Assembly (NCBI GenBank): GCA_963971285.1
Contig: OZ020245.1
Coordinates: 22,458,983-22,522,982, forward strand
Source of the DNA: Astropecten irregularis
Taxonomy: Eukaryota; Echinodermata; Asteroidea; Paxillosida; Astropectinidae
DNA: 64,000 nt
Reading direction: 5' to 3'
The notes beneath the pieces are model-generated. The model was not told the DNA's origin and searched no databases. It worked only from the letters and a program-made list of their open reading frames with translations. The translations under genes and the position numbers were made by a program. Numbering within the stretch: the first letter of the stretch is position 1; every line of letters starts with the position of its first letter. Shown here piece after piece: positions 1-11,383 of the stretch.

Positions 1-49
1 TGATTTCTAGTTTCAATTTTAATACTCATTTTCAAAACTCTCTCTGCCA

Positions 50-117
50 GGGGCCAATTTCAGAAAGATGCTTAGCACAAAAAATTGCTTAATAGCACAA
101 AAATGGCTTGCCCAATA
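50..117. repeat. Family C fold-back element, one end only
   Basis: GGGGCCAATTTCAGAAAGATGC, then 'TTAGCACAAAAAATTGCTTA' and 'AAAATGGCTTGCCCAATAGG'. Matches the left end of 10890-11125 and 58164-58770. The sequence then departs into the unrelated repeat at 120-305. Confidence 0.75.
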
Positions 118-119
118 GG

Positions 120-305
120 CATGTTCACACACACCAAAAAAGTGTGACTATTTGGGTTGCGATTTGAATCGCGACCCAAATAGTTGCGATTATTTGTGTC
201 CACACATAAATAAGCGTGACTATTTGGGCCGCAATTTGAAGGGTGCTTATTTGTGTCCACTCACAAATAAGCGCGATTATTTGCATCGCGATTTGACTCA
301 TTGAT
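120..305. repeat. Short palindromic repeat array with 'GCGATTATTTG' units
   Basis: Several repeated and inverted blocks (ATTTGGGTTGCGATTTGAA, TCGCGACCCAAATAG, GATTATTTGTGTCCACACA, AATAAGCG) recur in both orientations over about 185 bp. The family is unknown to me. Non-coding. Confidence 0.6.
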
Positions 306-868
306 ATAAATCTACATTTAACAAACATTGGGAACAGAGTTTAAGTAAGTTCAAAACATTCCTCCCCCCCTTTAAAAAAGGAAAAGAAAACATTAGCAAT
401 AAATATCTCAAAATACATTAAACAAACTTCACATTGCATGCAAGTTTTTGCCGAAAGAGGGTTGTAACAAATAAACCAAATAGAGTGATTAGCATGACTA
501 ATTTGAAGCATTCAATTAACATAATCCACTTCAAAAAAGAGGTATTATGGAATAGTAATTAAAAATGACATATGCTGGCATGCTTGTTTTAATGGGAGAA
601 TGCTGGGAATATGGTCCAGTAGTAAAAGTAATGGAGTAATTAAAAACATACAGGGGGCTAATTGCAAATGAGCTTTGTGTATGCCAGTCATGCTTGAAGG
701 GGTACCGAGGCAGAATCCGTGGATTTCTGATAGAGACCTGCGCTTCCTGAACATGATTTTGTTTCTCTAAATGAATTTAGATTCCTCCAAAAAATTTACA
801 TTTTGTACTTTAGGCTGGTGTTTCTCTAACATGGCTTGAATTGAATTGCACCAACAATTTTTGTTTTT

Positions 869-1041
869 GAAAAGTGAACAAAGATAAATTGACTGCTGTG
901 AGATTTGAACCAGCAACCTGTGGAATACCGTACCAGCGCTCTTACCAACTGAGCCATCCAAACCTACGTTGGTGGTGCCCCTAATAGTCAATTATCTTTG
1001 TTTGTTGGGTCGTCAGAAGTCATGAAACCATGTACATTCCG
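869..1041 (-). repeat. tRNA-derived SINE, copy 1 (inverted)
   Basis: Read on the minus strand it has a leader (TGTACATGGTTTCATGACTT), 'AATTGACTATTAGGGGCACC', an A-box-like TGGCTCAGTTGGTAAGAGC and a B box GGTTCAAATC, then 'CAATTTATCTTTGTTCACTT'. It faces SINE copy 2 (1057-1165), so the two could form an inverted pair. Not a functional tRNA gene: the anticodon stem does not pair properly. Confidence 0.82.
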
Positions 1042-1056
1042 ATATATCCCAAGGAT

Positions 1057-1165
1057 CTACGTTGGGCTGGATAGCTCAGTTGGTAGAGTGCCTGTACGGT
1101 ATTCAGGAGGTCGTCGGTTCAAATCCTGCTCCAGTCAATTTTTTTCTTGTTCACCTTTCGATGAA
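1057..1165 (+). repeat. tRNA-derived SINE, copy 2
   Basis: A box TAGCTCAGTTGGTAGAG, B box GGTTCAAATCC, and a 7-bp acceptor-like pairing of GGCTGGA with TCCAGTC. It continues as CAATTTTTTTCTTGTTCACC, a SINE tail rather than a tRNA terminator. Confidence 0.85.
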
Positions 1166-3814
1166 AGAAAATCTTTGAATGTTGAACACTTTTCATCTTT
1201 AATCAATAACAAAATTTTATTTTGAACAAAAGGACCAAACGACAGAAAGCTGAAAACAACAACAAAAACACCCGTAAATTTGCTATTTGCCTTTGGAAAA
1301 AAAAAAAAAATATGTTGCTCACAAAAAAAACCTGTTTCAACTGACAGACACCAAACCTCAAGAGAAACGAAGCAGACACTCCACAGATCCAAAAGACTTG
1401 AAAGATTCCCTGTAAAAATAAACAAGTTATAAAAACAGAAATCCCCAACTAAGGTCGGATTTAGTCCTGTCAATAATTTCATGCTGAAAAATGAATTACT
1501 GAACGATTTTGCGCGTGATAGTATCACTCTCATCACTTAAAGCCTTTTGAACGCTAAACAAATTATCGCTGTACCATTTCAAATCCAATTTTTTGTTTCT
1601 CTTCTCCCCTCACTCAAAAAAAAAATGTCAGCAAAGTGAGCTGTAGACACCGCGTTGAAATCCCGTTGTATGGACGGACCGGAGCAGGGCAGGCCGTCGA
1701 TGGTTTCTTGTGGTGCATATTTGATGTGATGGATATCTTGGCGTTGATAGTCATCTTATTCCAAGGATTTAATACCGATGGGTCCCTAAGGCAAAACCCT
1801 GCACAGTTTGCTTGTATTAAGAGGTGATTGTGTACCATGCAAGTTGTATTTCAAAAATGAAATGGCTGTAGTTTGAGATTAATGTTTGTTTGGCAGGGGG
1901 AATCATAGATTACTATAGTTTGGAGAATCACATTGTTTTGCTATTGATGCTGATGTTGTAAAATGTTTTTTTTGTGCAAATTTTAATTTGATATTTGATG
2001 CACATACTGTATATTAGGCCAAATGATAATTTTCTCCATTTTCTGGTAGTGTGCCAGACAATTTTTGACCGAAAGGCTTCCCAAGCGAAGGTTTGACTTG
2101 AAGATTCAGTCGTCCGGGCAACAGGCAGTTTGCAATATTAACAAGTTGCCCTGTGCATGTCTGCGACCAGAAGAAGAAGAAAAAAAAATCCCACTCAGAA
2201 CTAAGATGAAATTATCATGTTGCCACTCTTTCATGCCTCTCATTACAAGCCTTAAGGCCTTCAGGCAAAATCTCCAACTGCCTCGTTCTTGTACCCGGTC
2301 GGTCGGCCGCTCGGTCGGTCGGTCGTGCTTCAAATTGTAACCAACTTTTTCCGGTTGTGGAGAGAATAAGGGACTTAACGGTACATGTGTGCCCCAGGGG
2401 GGCACTGTCTTAATAAGACCTCTTTCTTTTTCTTTTTTTGTATTCCTATATGGTTTTTTTTGTCTCTCCTCCCCCCCCCCCTTAAATTACATTGCACTTG
2501 TTAGCCATGGCTCATATAAAGCTATGCCGTAGTACTAGACCTAATTACCTAGCCGGCTAACACTGCATGCCGGCTAGGCTGTGTGTAGCCTTGGGGCTGT
2601 TCTGGTCATACAGTTCTTAGCGGGCCGAGAAACACCACTTGATTGTTGAATTTGTCACGTCAAACCGACCTCGCCGCCAAGAAGTGGGTCATCTGGGCAT
2701 TTAAATCAGAAGGTGATTGCATGAAATATGCATGATGTGAAATTGAAACATCGGTCTGCTTGTGCTGGGCACCGGCCAAACAGTCAGCGAGGATGTTTGA
2801 ATGCACGGCAAGGCATTGGGTATACATGTACCTCCTTTGATGTCAGACTTAGCCCCTCCCACCTCTCCCTCCTCCTCCTTCATCCTGCACCTCCTGCGAA
2901 ATTCCCCCACAACAAAAGTGTGGAAATGTTGCCCACATTTTTTTTCTTTGCTTTGAAACTGAGCGGAATGAACGGCAACGGTTCAGTGACATGGGCTCTG
3001 AGACCGAATTGGATTTGGCTCCTAGGGGAAATTCGGGCCGGCACATATACACTGATTAGCCATGGGCTTTGTAAGAAATAAAAGGGGGTTAATTCCTTTA
3101 ATTGCTGCCCTACTGGGTATTCAAATTGTGTCTCCGTTCCCCTCAACAAAATATTAAGGTTAATGAATATTCAGTTGAGAAGTCGCTAATAATTCCTCAA
3201 TTTGTGCGGTGTATATTTAAGGTTCTAAATTTCATTTGATTTAAAAGAAAACTGAGTCATAATAAGATTAATAATGTGCATGCCAAAGATTTAAAAAAAG
3301 AAGAAGAAGAGGAGGAAAAAAAGAGACGAAATTGTGACAAAAGGAAATTTGTAATTAGATTTTGCTCCACTTTACTGGCCATCCTGCCCTCTTTTTCCCT
3401 TTTTTTCTGTTCTCTATTACATGTGTCATAGTCAGGGGAGGGATAGGGCTGGATTGTTAGGGGGTATAGGGCCTACTACATCCTCTTTTAGATTGCCCTC
3501 TTGCCATACATGTGGACACCGGAGGATCACAGTTGTGCATTACAGGTGAACTCTTCCCACCCAACCCCTTACCTCCCTCTTCCCTTCTAGGTTTCTAGAA
3601 TCTCTTGTCAATGATTAGTACTTCCAGGTAGAACGTTCCATGATGTGAGTTTTACATCCCTACCCCCTAAAGATATCAAGACATTTTTAGAAGATGTTTG
3701 CAGGCTTAGCATGTCTGTCACTGAGTATTGTTCTTTTTGAGAGATGAAAAATACTCATAATGACTTTCTCATATGGCACATTGACATGGGGTATTAGTAT
3801 GAGTTTACATGGTT
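1166..3814. other. No gene seen; unique and low-complexity DNA
   Basis: Short frames only. Contains A-rich runs, a CGGT microsatellite and an A/G-rich patch at 3293-3325. No splice-compatible coding segment or recognised repeat. Confidence 0.6.
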
Positions 3815-4215
3815 ACTTGTGGGCATAGGTACCGGTTGACATGGGTACAGGTTGGCATAGGTACTGGTTGACATGGTTACTGGTAGGCATAGGTACTGGT
3901 TGACGTGGTTACTGGTTGACGTTGTTACTGGTTGGCATAGGTACTGGTTGACATGGTTACTGGTAGGCATAGGTACTGGTTGGCATAGGTACTGGTTGAC
4001 GTGGTTACTGGTTGGCATAGGTACTGGTTGACATGGTTACTGGTTGGCATAGGTATCGGTTGACATGGTTACTGGTTGGCATAGGTACTGGTTGATATGG
4101 TTACTGGTTGGCATAAGTACTGGTAGGCATAGGTACTGGTTGACATGGTTACTGGTTGACGTGGTTACTGGTTGTCATGGGTACTGGTTAACATGGGAAC
4201 TGATTGACATGGGAA
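3815..4215. repeat. Minisatellite, about 16/32-bp units (GGYAYxGGTTACTGGTTG)
   Basis: Some 25 units alternate TTGGCATAGGTACTGG and TTGACATGGTTACTGG. No spacer structure, so not a CRISPR array. An open frame on the minus strand is only the repeat read through. Confidence 0.95.
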
Positions 4216-5120
4216 CTAGTTGGCAGAAGGTTTAAGTTGACAACTCTCTCCAAACAAATTACACTATTACAACTTAACACTATGACTAACTGATCTCGCT
4301 CTGTCAGTTGTCGCACAATGAGCGACTTTTGAGATGTTGAAATCAGCCTACAGATGGGCACTTTGTGTAAGTCCTGAGCACAAGAGCACAATTATTCTGC
4401 TTTTCATCGTTCAAGGCGTGCGTGCAACTGATGAAAGCAGAGGAAAAGGATCGCTCAGAGGTCTCCCATTAGACGCTAAGAAACATCAAACAGAAGGAAG
4501 CCTCTCCGGGCTGCTTCTCCTGGTTGCCCCTAAACCCCTCTCACAAAGGCAGTCTGCATCCGGTTCATTCCATTTATAAAACCAAGGAGCTCTTTACTGG
4601 CTTCACCATCTGTTCCCTGCAACAGAGACTGACTCTCTTTGCACTGGGAACTTGCAGAGGAAAGCCAAATCTACCTTGACCCAGTCAAGGTAGCCTTATC
4701 CCAACCGTAGACCTGATAAAAGGTTTGAGAAGAAAAAAAAAAAGAGGTATCTTGCAGACGGGTTCTGTTAACGTGACTCTATTTATGGACACCCGGTTGT
4801 CATGTTACATTCAAATAAGACTGGGCCTGCAACAAGTATGTTTGTCAGCGCTGAGTCTGCCCGGTGCATATGTGGAGCAAAGAGGGGAAGTGAAAGGGAA
4901 ATGAATGTAAGCTGAAATTAGAATGTCTCTTTACTTTGTATGCTCTTGATCAGCTATGTTTCCTTTGCCAAAAGGAAATCCAAAAGGGACCTGCTCCCTC
5001 AGAAAAAAGCAGAAGAGAAATTCAGAGCTGGTCGGAATTTAGATCTTTATGTACAGTAGGCCTACATGTGTTCTCATCATTTGTTTCTTTGAGCCATAGA
5101 TGTACATTGATTCTTCTTCT
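4216..5120. other. No gene seen; unique DNA
   Basis: Follows the minisatellite. No repeat shared with the rest of the window and no convincing coding frame. Confidence 0.6.
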
Positions 5121-5428
5121 TTAAAGGTAGTATCATACTTTGGTAAGAAACCAAAACAGACATTTTCACAGATTTGCGTATAACTTGTGAGGATGGTGGT
5201 GGTAGAAACATACCATTTGATTTTTCCACCTGAAATGGTGTATTTATCCAGAAATTAGTACAACAATGACCGAAAATCTTTTTGATCTTTTAAAAGATAA
5301 AAGAGAAAAGACTTACTGTGGCAGTTGTTCACTGTTTTCTCAAAAAGTGGGCACCGTATGGGACTGTCTTGATATTTTTGCCCATGAATCTGTATTTCTT
5401 TGATAAAAACCAAAGTATGATACTACCT
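5121..5428 (-). repeat. Family A TTAA element, copy 1
   Basis: Begins TTAAAGGTAGTATCATACTTTGG and ends in the reverse complement, ACCAAAGTATGATACTACCT. The right TTAA is lost. Slightly shorter than the usual 350 bp. Inverted relative to copies that start with 'TTTTTGTCAAAG'. No open frame of note. Confidence 0.85.
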
Positions 5429-5481
5429 GGAACTCTTTACCTGCAACCTTTTTTTTGCCCTTTCTTATGGATGCATGTCGC

Positions 5482-5755
5482 TTGTTTGGATCCCGCTCCA
5501 GTCAATAGCGCTCCACACTAATGACGTCAAACGAGTGATTTGGCCAGCGCGCATAATTATGTACCAAATTCCCGGATGTCAGACAAACTTCTCATGCATA
5601 AACGCAAGCACACTCACCACACGTTTGCCGTGGTTGCAATATTTGTCTGAGACCCGGTGTGCTATTTTTAGCACAAGTGCCGAGTGCTATTTTTCTTTGT
5701 TCACTTTTCTATGACTTAAAGTTAACCCGTCAGTTTCCCTTGTGGTTATTTGATG
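5482..5755 (+). repeat. SINE 3' part, interrupted by foreign sequence
   Basis: GGATCCCGCTCCAGTCAA (end of the tRNA-like head) is cut at about 5504. It resumes at about 5693 with TTTGTTCACTTTTCTATGAC and the tail CAGTTTCCCTTGTGGTTATT. The roughly 190 bp between them, with TGACGTCA near 5522 and 'GTGCTATTTTTAGCACAAGTG', is unrelated to other copies. Confidence 0.7.
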
Positions 5756-5919
5756 ATATCCCATGCTCTTACTTCTCCTATTAAATGACTTTTAAGACCT
5801 CACCTTGAGTGGCCTTTTGGAGTCTTGTGTTGGGCGACTACATGAAAAAATTCAAACGATGCATGTAGTGAAATGCATGAAGGAGCTCGATTTGAAGGTT
5901 TTTCATGCTGATAATATAT

Positions 5920-6174
5920 TTGAGGCTTTGCATTGTGACAATTGGTATGTGGATCGGTGTGCGGAAACACCATGTATGAATTGTTCGCACTTCTATTTCA
6001 TTGACACTTCTCGTAAGGTCTCAATGTTTCAACTAGCCTGCTCTAGTCTCCTGATGATGACAAGAGCTGACTAGTCGAAACATTGAGACCTTACGAGAAG
6101 TGCGAACGAAATAGAAGTGCGAAAGTACGAACAATTCTTTTTATACATGGTGCTTCCACAAACCGATCCACATG
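5920..6174. repeat. Family E fold-back element, copy 1
   Basis: TATGTGGATCGGTGTGCGGAAAC pairs with the reverse complement TTCCACAAACCGATCCACAT. The inner arms AAGGTCTCAATGTTTCAACTAG and TAGTCGAAACATTGAGACCTT meet at a loop near 6050. An outer strip (TTTGAGGCTTTGCATTGTGA) is shared with other copies. Confidence 0.88.
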
Positions 6175-7105
6175 ATAATACCTACACAAGGAAAGTGGTT
6201 AGTGGTGACACCATGTAGACGATATATCTTTCCCTTGTGTGCCCCTGGAAAGACCTGGGTCAACTCTGTGTTTCAAACATTGTGCAATCTGAGGATGCCT
6301 CACTTTTTGTTGTACTTTTGCCACCGATATGTTCATCCCCTTAATTCTTCATCTTGGAAGTCTGGTTATTAGTGACTAGCCAGACTCGGGATTAGAGTGG
6401 GCTAAATTTAGTCCACGAGACTGCAAGAAGAAGTTCAGAAGATGCACAGGGAAGAGGAAAAAAGAAGAAGAAGAAAATCGGATGGTTCCTGCTGTCAGTC
6501 ATGATAAAACACTGTACCCGGAGTAACCAATCTACTGCCATGGCTAATACATACTTGTCATAATGTCAGTGATGTCCCAATCTTGTGTATAGGGCCGGCC
6601 AAAGAGTCTGTGAGGCTGGGAGGGTTGTCCCGGGGAGGAAATCAGGGCGGAAACTTTGCAGCTGATGAGAGACGTGGGTTCTCGGCCCGAGCCCCGGCGT
6701 GTAATGTACGTACGTGCGCCTCCACTCCATCAAGTCAGATTGACAGACCATGGATGACAGTATGCAGTGGGTCTGTCAGATACCGTTGGTTTGTCAATCT
6801 GTGGTCTGGATGGAGTCTTGAGATGTATGGTTTGTGAAGAGATTGGTGCATTTCTGTGGGTTAGTCATGCCAGTGGGAAGAGGGCACGTTAAGAAAGGAA
6901 AGGGGGATCCCCCCTCCCGGCCTTCCCTTTGAAGCCGTCCATCCGTGTGTGAACATGCACCATAAACCAGGTGCTGGGTATCTTACTTACTTCTTGTACC
7001 CCTAGTTGGGCATAGGCTATCAACGACTCCCCGCCATCGCCCTCTGTCCTGGGCGATCCTTTCTAGCTCCCTCCATGTATGACCAGTCTGTTTGGCATCA
7101 GCCTC

Positions 7106-7405
7106 CAGGGCCCAATTTCATGGAATTCGTTACCGTTAGCAAAAATTCTTCGCTTACGGTAGCAGGATTTTTTTGGTTACGATTAGCGTATTTCACGGAA
7201 GAGTTTCATATTTGGTAACGGTAAGCAAGGAATTTGTGCAGAATGCATACGACAGCGGCGTTAGCAGAAAATTATCACGGTTACCCTAGAAATTCTTTGC
7301 TAACCGAGAGTCTTGCTTGCGGATTCCATGAAATAGATTACACGCGTAGCAGTGCACGTAAGCACAAAAATAGGCCGTAACGGATTCCATGAAATTGGGC
7401 CCTGG
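7106..7405. repeat. Family C-like fold-back element 'CGTTACCGTTAGC', copy 1
   Basis: Ends CAGGGCCCAATTTCATGGAA and TTCCATGAAATTGGGCCCTG are exact inverse complements. The interior is built of short CG-bearing inverted blocks (CGTTACCGTTAGC, GGTAACGGTAAGC). About 300 bp. A close second copy is at 8280-8574. Confidence 0.9.
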
Positions 7406-7474
7406 TCTCTTCTCCATTGTGCTCTTTGGTCTTCCAGGTGCTGGGTATACTAGTGCCTTATTAATTGTGGTTGG

Positions 7475-7830
7475 TTAAAGGTAGTATCATACTTTGGTTT
7501 TTGTCAAAGAAATACAGATTCATGGGCACAAATATCAAGGAAGATACAGTAAAAGTAATCTGTGAAAATTTCAGTCCCATACGTTGCCCACTTTTTGCCC
7601 ACTTAAGTACCGGTATTTTCAAAGTGTTTTCTCTTTTATTTTTGATCTTTTAAAACATCAAAAAGATTTTCGGTCGTTGTTTTACTAATTTCTGGATAAA
7701 TACACCATTTCAGGCGGAAACATTTTAACAGCATGTTTCTACCAGCACCATCTTCATACCCTGTAAGTTATAGGTAAATCTGTGAACATTTCTGTTTTGG
7801 TCTCTTACCAAAGTATGATACTACCTTTAA
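7475..7830 (+). repeat. Family A TTAA element, copy 2
   Basis: Complete copy with TTAA at both ends and 20-bp-class terminal inverted repeats (AGGTAGTATCATACTTTGG). The interior carries the landmarks 'CATACGTTGCCCAC', an inverted 'GATCTTTTAAAACATC' core and 'CACCATCTTCATACCCTGTAAG'. Non-coding, so a MITE-like non-autonomous element. Confidence 0.9.
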
Positions 7831-8109
7831 GAGGTGCATGGTCTTCTCCTTATAATCACTCTCATGCCAAGTGCCTCTTGTGACCTTATTTTATTTCACA
7901 GATCTTCATAAATATAGTAAAATGCAAACACTGCTCTGGCTAGCCTGGGTTCCTCCCTTCAATTCTCAGGCCCCCCTGTTCCCTGTTCCATGTTCCCTCG
8001 CCCCTTTTTATCTTGTAGTTTAGTAGTTTCAACTGCCACTTGTTACACATGAATAATGAAATCTTAATCTTGTACATGAATTAATACATGCAAAATACAG
8101 CATACTGAA

Positions 8110-8593
8110 CAGGGACAATTTTATGGAGCTGCCATGTTAAAAATTCCATTTGATATTCATGGTTAGCAAACAACAGCCAAAGAACAATCAGAAGTGATAC
8201 ACAACACACAAAAATTTTGTTGTTAATCCTGATTTTTGTTAAGACAGAAATGTCATGCTTAGCAATTTTTTGTACTAAGCAGGGCCCAATTTCATGGAAT
8301 CCGTTACCGTTAGCAAAAATTCTTCGCTTATGGTAGCAGAATTGTTTTGGTTACGGTTAGCATATTTCACGGAAGAGTTTCCTGTTTGGTAACGGTAAGC
8401 AAAGAATTTGTGCAGAATGCATACAACAGCCCGTTTGCAGAAAATGATCACTGGAAATTCTTCGCTAACCGAGAGTCTTGCTTACGGATTCCATGAAATA
8501 GATTTCATGCCGTTTTAGCAGTGCCCGTAAGCACAAAAATAGGCCATAACAGATTCCATGAAATTGGGCCCAGGGCTGTGAATTTGGCCCCAG
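8110..8593. repeat. Family C element interrupted by a CGTTACC element (nested pair)
   Basis: 8110-8279 carries the right part of a GCTTAGCA-type family C copy (ATGTTAAAAATTCCATTTGA, CATGCTTAGCAATTTTTTGT). At 8280-8574 a second complete CGTTACC element (GGGCCCAATTTCATGGAATC ... GAAATTGGGCCC) is inserted. The outer element resumes at about 8575 with a short GAATTTGGCCCCAG end. Both use near-identical termini, which may explain the insertion site. Confidence 0.85.
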
Positions 8594-9556
8594 TTCTGTT
8601 GCAACTCGCTGAATCTAAACGTGACTTTGAAAAAAAAAACTCCAATGACTTCAAATCCATGGTGCTTTGCCTTTTTCATTGGCCCCAGACAACAAGCGTG
8701 AGCTCATCTTGTCTCGCTTCCTGTCCACTGAAGAATCCCATTCAACATTTATTGTCCTTTCACCACCCTTGCTGTGTCTTTCTCCAACCATCCAGCTCCG
8801 CAGTGCTTATAGGCACAGCATGTACCATCACCTCTACACACACACAGCAGGGATCTAGCCTGCTGATGTGTAGTCTAGATCAGACACTCCACACGGTGCT
8901 CCTCCTCATAGGAAGGAAGAAGCGAAACGGAAAATGTCTTGCATTCTCCGTTCTCCAACATGCGCAGGGATCTAGTGTAGTTCAGATGCGATTTGATCAC
9001 GTTGACATCGCTATACATGGATATAGAGCATTATAGGACTGTGATTGTGTTTTTAAGTTACAGACTTTGTAGTGTTATAATATTCTGTACTCTTACCACA
9101 CTCAAGGCCCATGTCCATGTATTTGCACTTGCAATGGAAGGACACTTTATAAAATTGTACAGGATTTATGGTTAATCCTCGGAAATTTTGATTTCCGCCA
9201 CCAAAAATAAATTTTGGTTCATGGGACAATTACTGACAAAATTGTATGATTTTTGAGTTTTGATATGCCACCCCTCCCTTCTCTTTGAATGTGTGCATTA
9301 TTTTTTCCAAATGTAGGCTTAGGCCTATTACCATCTGAATACTCAGTGGATATATGTAACTACCCTATTAAAGTCCATTCTGGTCAGCTGCAACATATTG
9401 TAGTATTTGCTGGTAGGCAAACTTCATACCCTTTTGGTTATTGGTGGTGCCAACAGCATTTCCATTACCTTTGGGTCCTTTTACAAGTATTCCATCAAAT
9501 GTGACTAATGGCACCAGCATTTTGACAGATTTTGATGGATTTGGAACTTTTCCTAC

Positions 9557-9815
9557 ACAGGGGCGGATCCAGGGGGCATGGGGGAGCACGCCCCACTTTT
9601 CTTCAGCAAAGAAAAAAAAAGAGAAAGGAAAAGAACAAAGAAAGAAAGAAGAAAAACCTATATATAGGGAGGGAGAAAGACTCAAAAAGAGAAGGAAAAG
9701 AGGGGGGCCACAAAATTAGCTAGCTTAGTTTGCTGAAATGCATCCGTCGCTATTGAATTGCCGCATGTTATTTCCACGACCCCCCTCTTTTGGAAAATCC
9801 TTCATCTGCTCCTGC
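9557..9815. repeat. Element 'GGGGCGGATCCAGGGGG', copy 1
   Basis: Left CAGGGGCGGATCCAGGGGGC. The middle is an A/G-rich block (AAAGAAAGAAGAAAAACC, TATATATAGGGAGGGAGAAAG) and the right end TTTTGGAAAATCCTTCATCTGC is a decayed inverse of the left. Apparent open frames across the purine tract are composition artefacts. Confidence 0.8.
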
Positions 9816-10715
9816 TACACGTGCACTGAAGGAAGGACTTTCAAATATCATTGTGGCACATTCTGGCCCCAGTTTTATGGCTCTGCTAACTAAAACATTT
9901 GGCGCTTATAATTTTCATTACACTTACTGGGTGAGCGACAAATTACAGCCGAGTAAGCGAAAAATCCTAAGTCACACAAACTATGCACGCGTACAACTGA
10001 AAATTCCTTGCTAATCCATGAAATTCTGTCTCGTAAGCACAGAATTTCCTTCTTCTGTAAGTGCCGCTTCTTTTTATTATTATTTGGTTTTATTTACCCA
10101 GGGTAGCCCAGTCAGTTATAATACTTAGGGGCCCTACAACTGCAACGGGGCCCTGCAACGACTCTATGCTTACTGTAAGCAGAACCATGGTACTGGGCCC
10201 TGAACACAAGCAACAAAATGTGTTTTTTACTGAGCACACTTTTGGAATGTTAATTTTTAAGGCCGCACCACTTGTGGTATTTTTAGTATTTGCAAATGGA
10301 GAGTCTTGACAATAATCAATACGCAAACATTAAATTCTCTTGTGAGAAAAAAAACCCAAATGTTGTGATTCAAATGAAGTTTTGTGCTTTGGTTTTAATT
10401 GGCACAATTTTGCAGTATATGAAGATAATTAAATCATGTTAAGAGAGACATGTGTGTATTTTACACAATGTAGTAATGTAGGAACATTGATTTAGCTACC
10501 ACCACATGGTTGCATATCGTGGAAAACGGTTAATACCCACTAATTTCACATCATGAATTGCCTTGTTATTCCAAATAATGGGCCACGTGTTATAATATAA
10601 ACCATCTGGCACCATATTTTAGCAGTCGGATCATGGCTATTATTACTAAGAAGGATGCAAAAATATGCAGCATTAAAATCTAGGCTATTTTAGGTTAACA
10701 GATTTAAAAGTGCGT

Positions 10716-10889
10716 AGAGTTAGGAGGGCCTGACGTTTCAATCCTAGCAGGATCTTTCTGAAAGGCTGAATGCCTCCCAACGTCTAAGCATTATATATTT
10801 CAGGTTATTATTTTGGTTTGTGAGCATTTTATTAGACTTCAAAACTGTTTGAAGTTTGGTTTGATACAAGGAATAAACTGCTGTAATCC
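10716..10889. repeat. 'GGAGTTAGGAGGGCCTGACG' repeat, copy 1
   Basis: AGTTAGGAGGGCCTGACGTTTC, ATCCTAGCAGGATCTTTCTG, 'TTCAGGTTATTATTTTGG', ending AGGAATAAACTGCTGTAATCC at the family C element. A partial relative lies at 11383-11560. Confidence 0.75.
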
Positions 10890-11125
10890 GGGGCCAATTT
10901 CACGGCGCTGATTAGCACAGAAATTTGCTAAGCATGATATTTCTGTCTTAATACAAACAAGGTTAACAACCAAATTTCCATATTTTTTTTGTATTGCTTG
11001 TGATTGTTATTTGGCTGACCATGAATATCAAATGGAATTTCTAACGGAGGTTTGCTATATTGGGCAAGACATTTTTGTGCTAAGCAAATTTTTGTGCTTA
11101 GCAGCTCCATGAAATTGGCTCCTGG
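10890..11125. repeat. Family C fold-back element, GCTTAGCA type
   Basis: Complete: starts GGGGCCAATTTCACGGCGCTG and ends CAGCTCCATGAAATTGGCTCC, with 'TTTGCTAAGCATGATATTTC' and 'AATATCAAATGGAATTT' inside. It sits between fragments of the 'GGAGTTAGGAGGGCC' repeat. Confidence 0.88.
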
Positions 11126-11159
11126 TCATCAACCAAAATACATGTAATGACTTTTAAAA

Positions 11160-11383
11160 TGCTGTATGTACATGGTTTTATGGCTTCTGACTGCCAACCA
11201 AACAAAGATAATTGACTATTAGGGACACCACCTAGGGCTGGATAGCTCAGTTGGTAGAGCACCCGTACAGTATTTAGGAGGTCACTGGTTTGAATCCCGC
11301 TCCAGTCAATTTTGTCTTCGTTCACTTTTCAATGACTTTAATTTCAGTCAGTTTCCCTTGTGGTTATTTGATGATTATTTTAT
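11160..11383 (+). repeat. tRNA-derived SINE, copy with full leader and tail
   Basis: Leader TGTACATGGTTTTATGGCTT and AATTGACTATTAGGGACACC, A box TAGCTCAGTTGGTAGAGC, B box GGTTTGAATCC, then the tail 'CAGTCAGTTTCCCTTGTGGT'. The most complete copy in the window. Confidence 0.88.

Noticed and set aside
1064-1137. Functional tRNA gene
   Set aside because: Although the acceptor stem and A/B boxes look right, the anticodon stem is mispaired, the same sequence is dispersed with a common non-tRNA tail, and copies vary freely. It is a SINE head.
1135-1536. 133-codon minus-strand frame rich in Phe/Leu
   Set aside because: Caused by A-rich plus-strand sequence next to a SINE tail; no recognisable domain or splice partner.
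3815-4215. CRISPR-like regular array
   Set aside because: Units are contiguous with no unique spacers, in an animal genome: a minisatellite.
8521-9036. 171-codon open frame, the longest in the window
   Set aside because: It begins inside a CGTTACC fold-back element and runs through unrelated unique DNA. There is no domain pattern and no splice context, so it is a chance frame.
9441-9723. Lys/Glu/Arg-rich frames near 9.5 kb (and the Ser/Phe-rich ones near 31.3 kb)
   Set aside because: They arise from the A/G-rich middle of a dispersed repeat present twice in the window.
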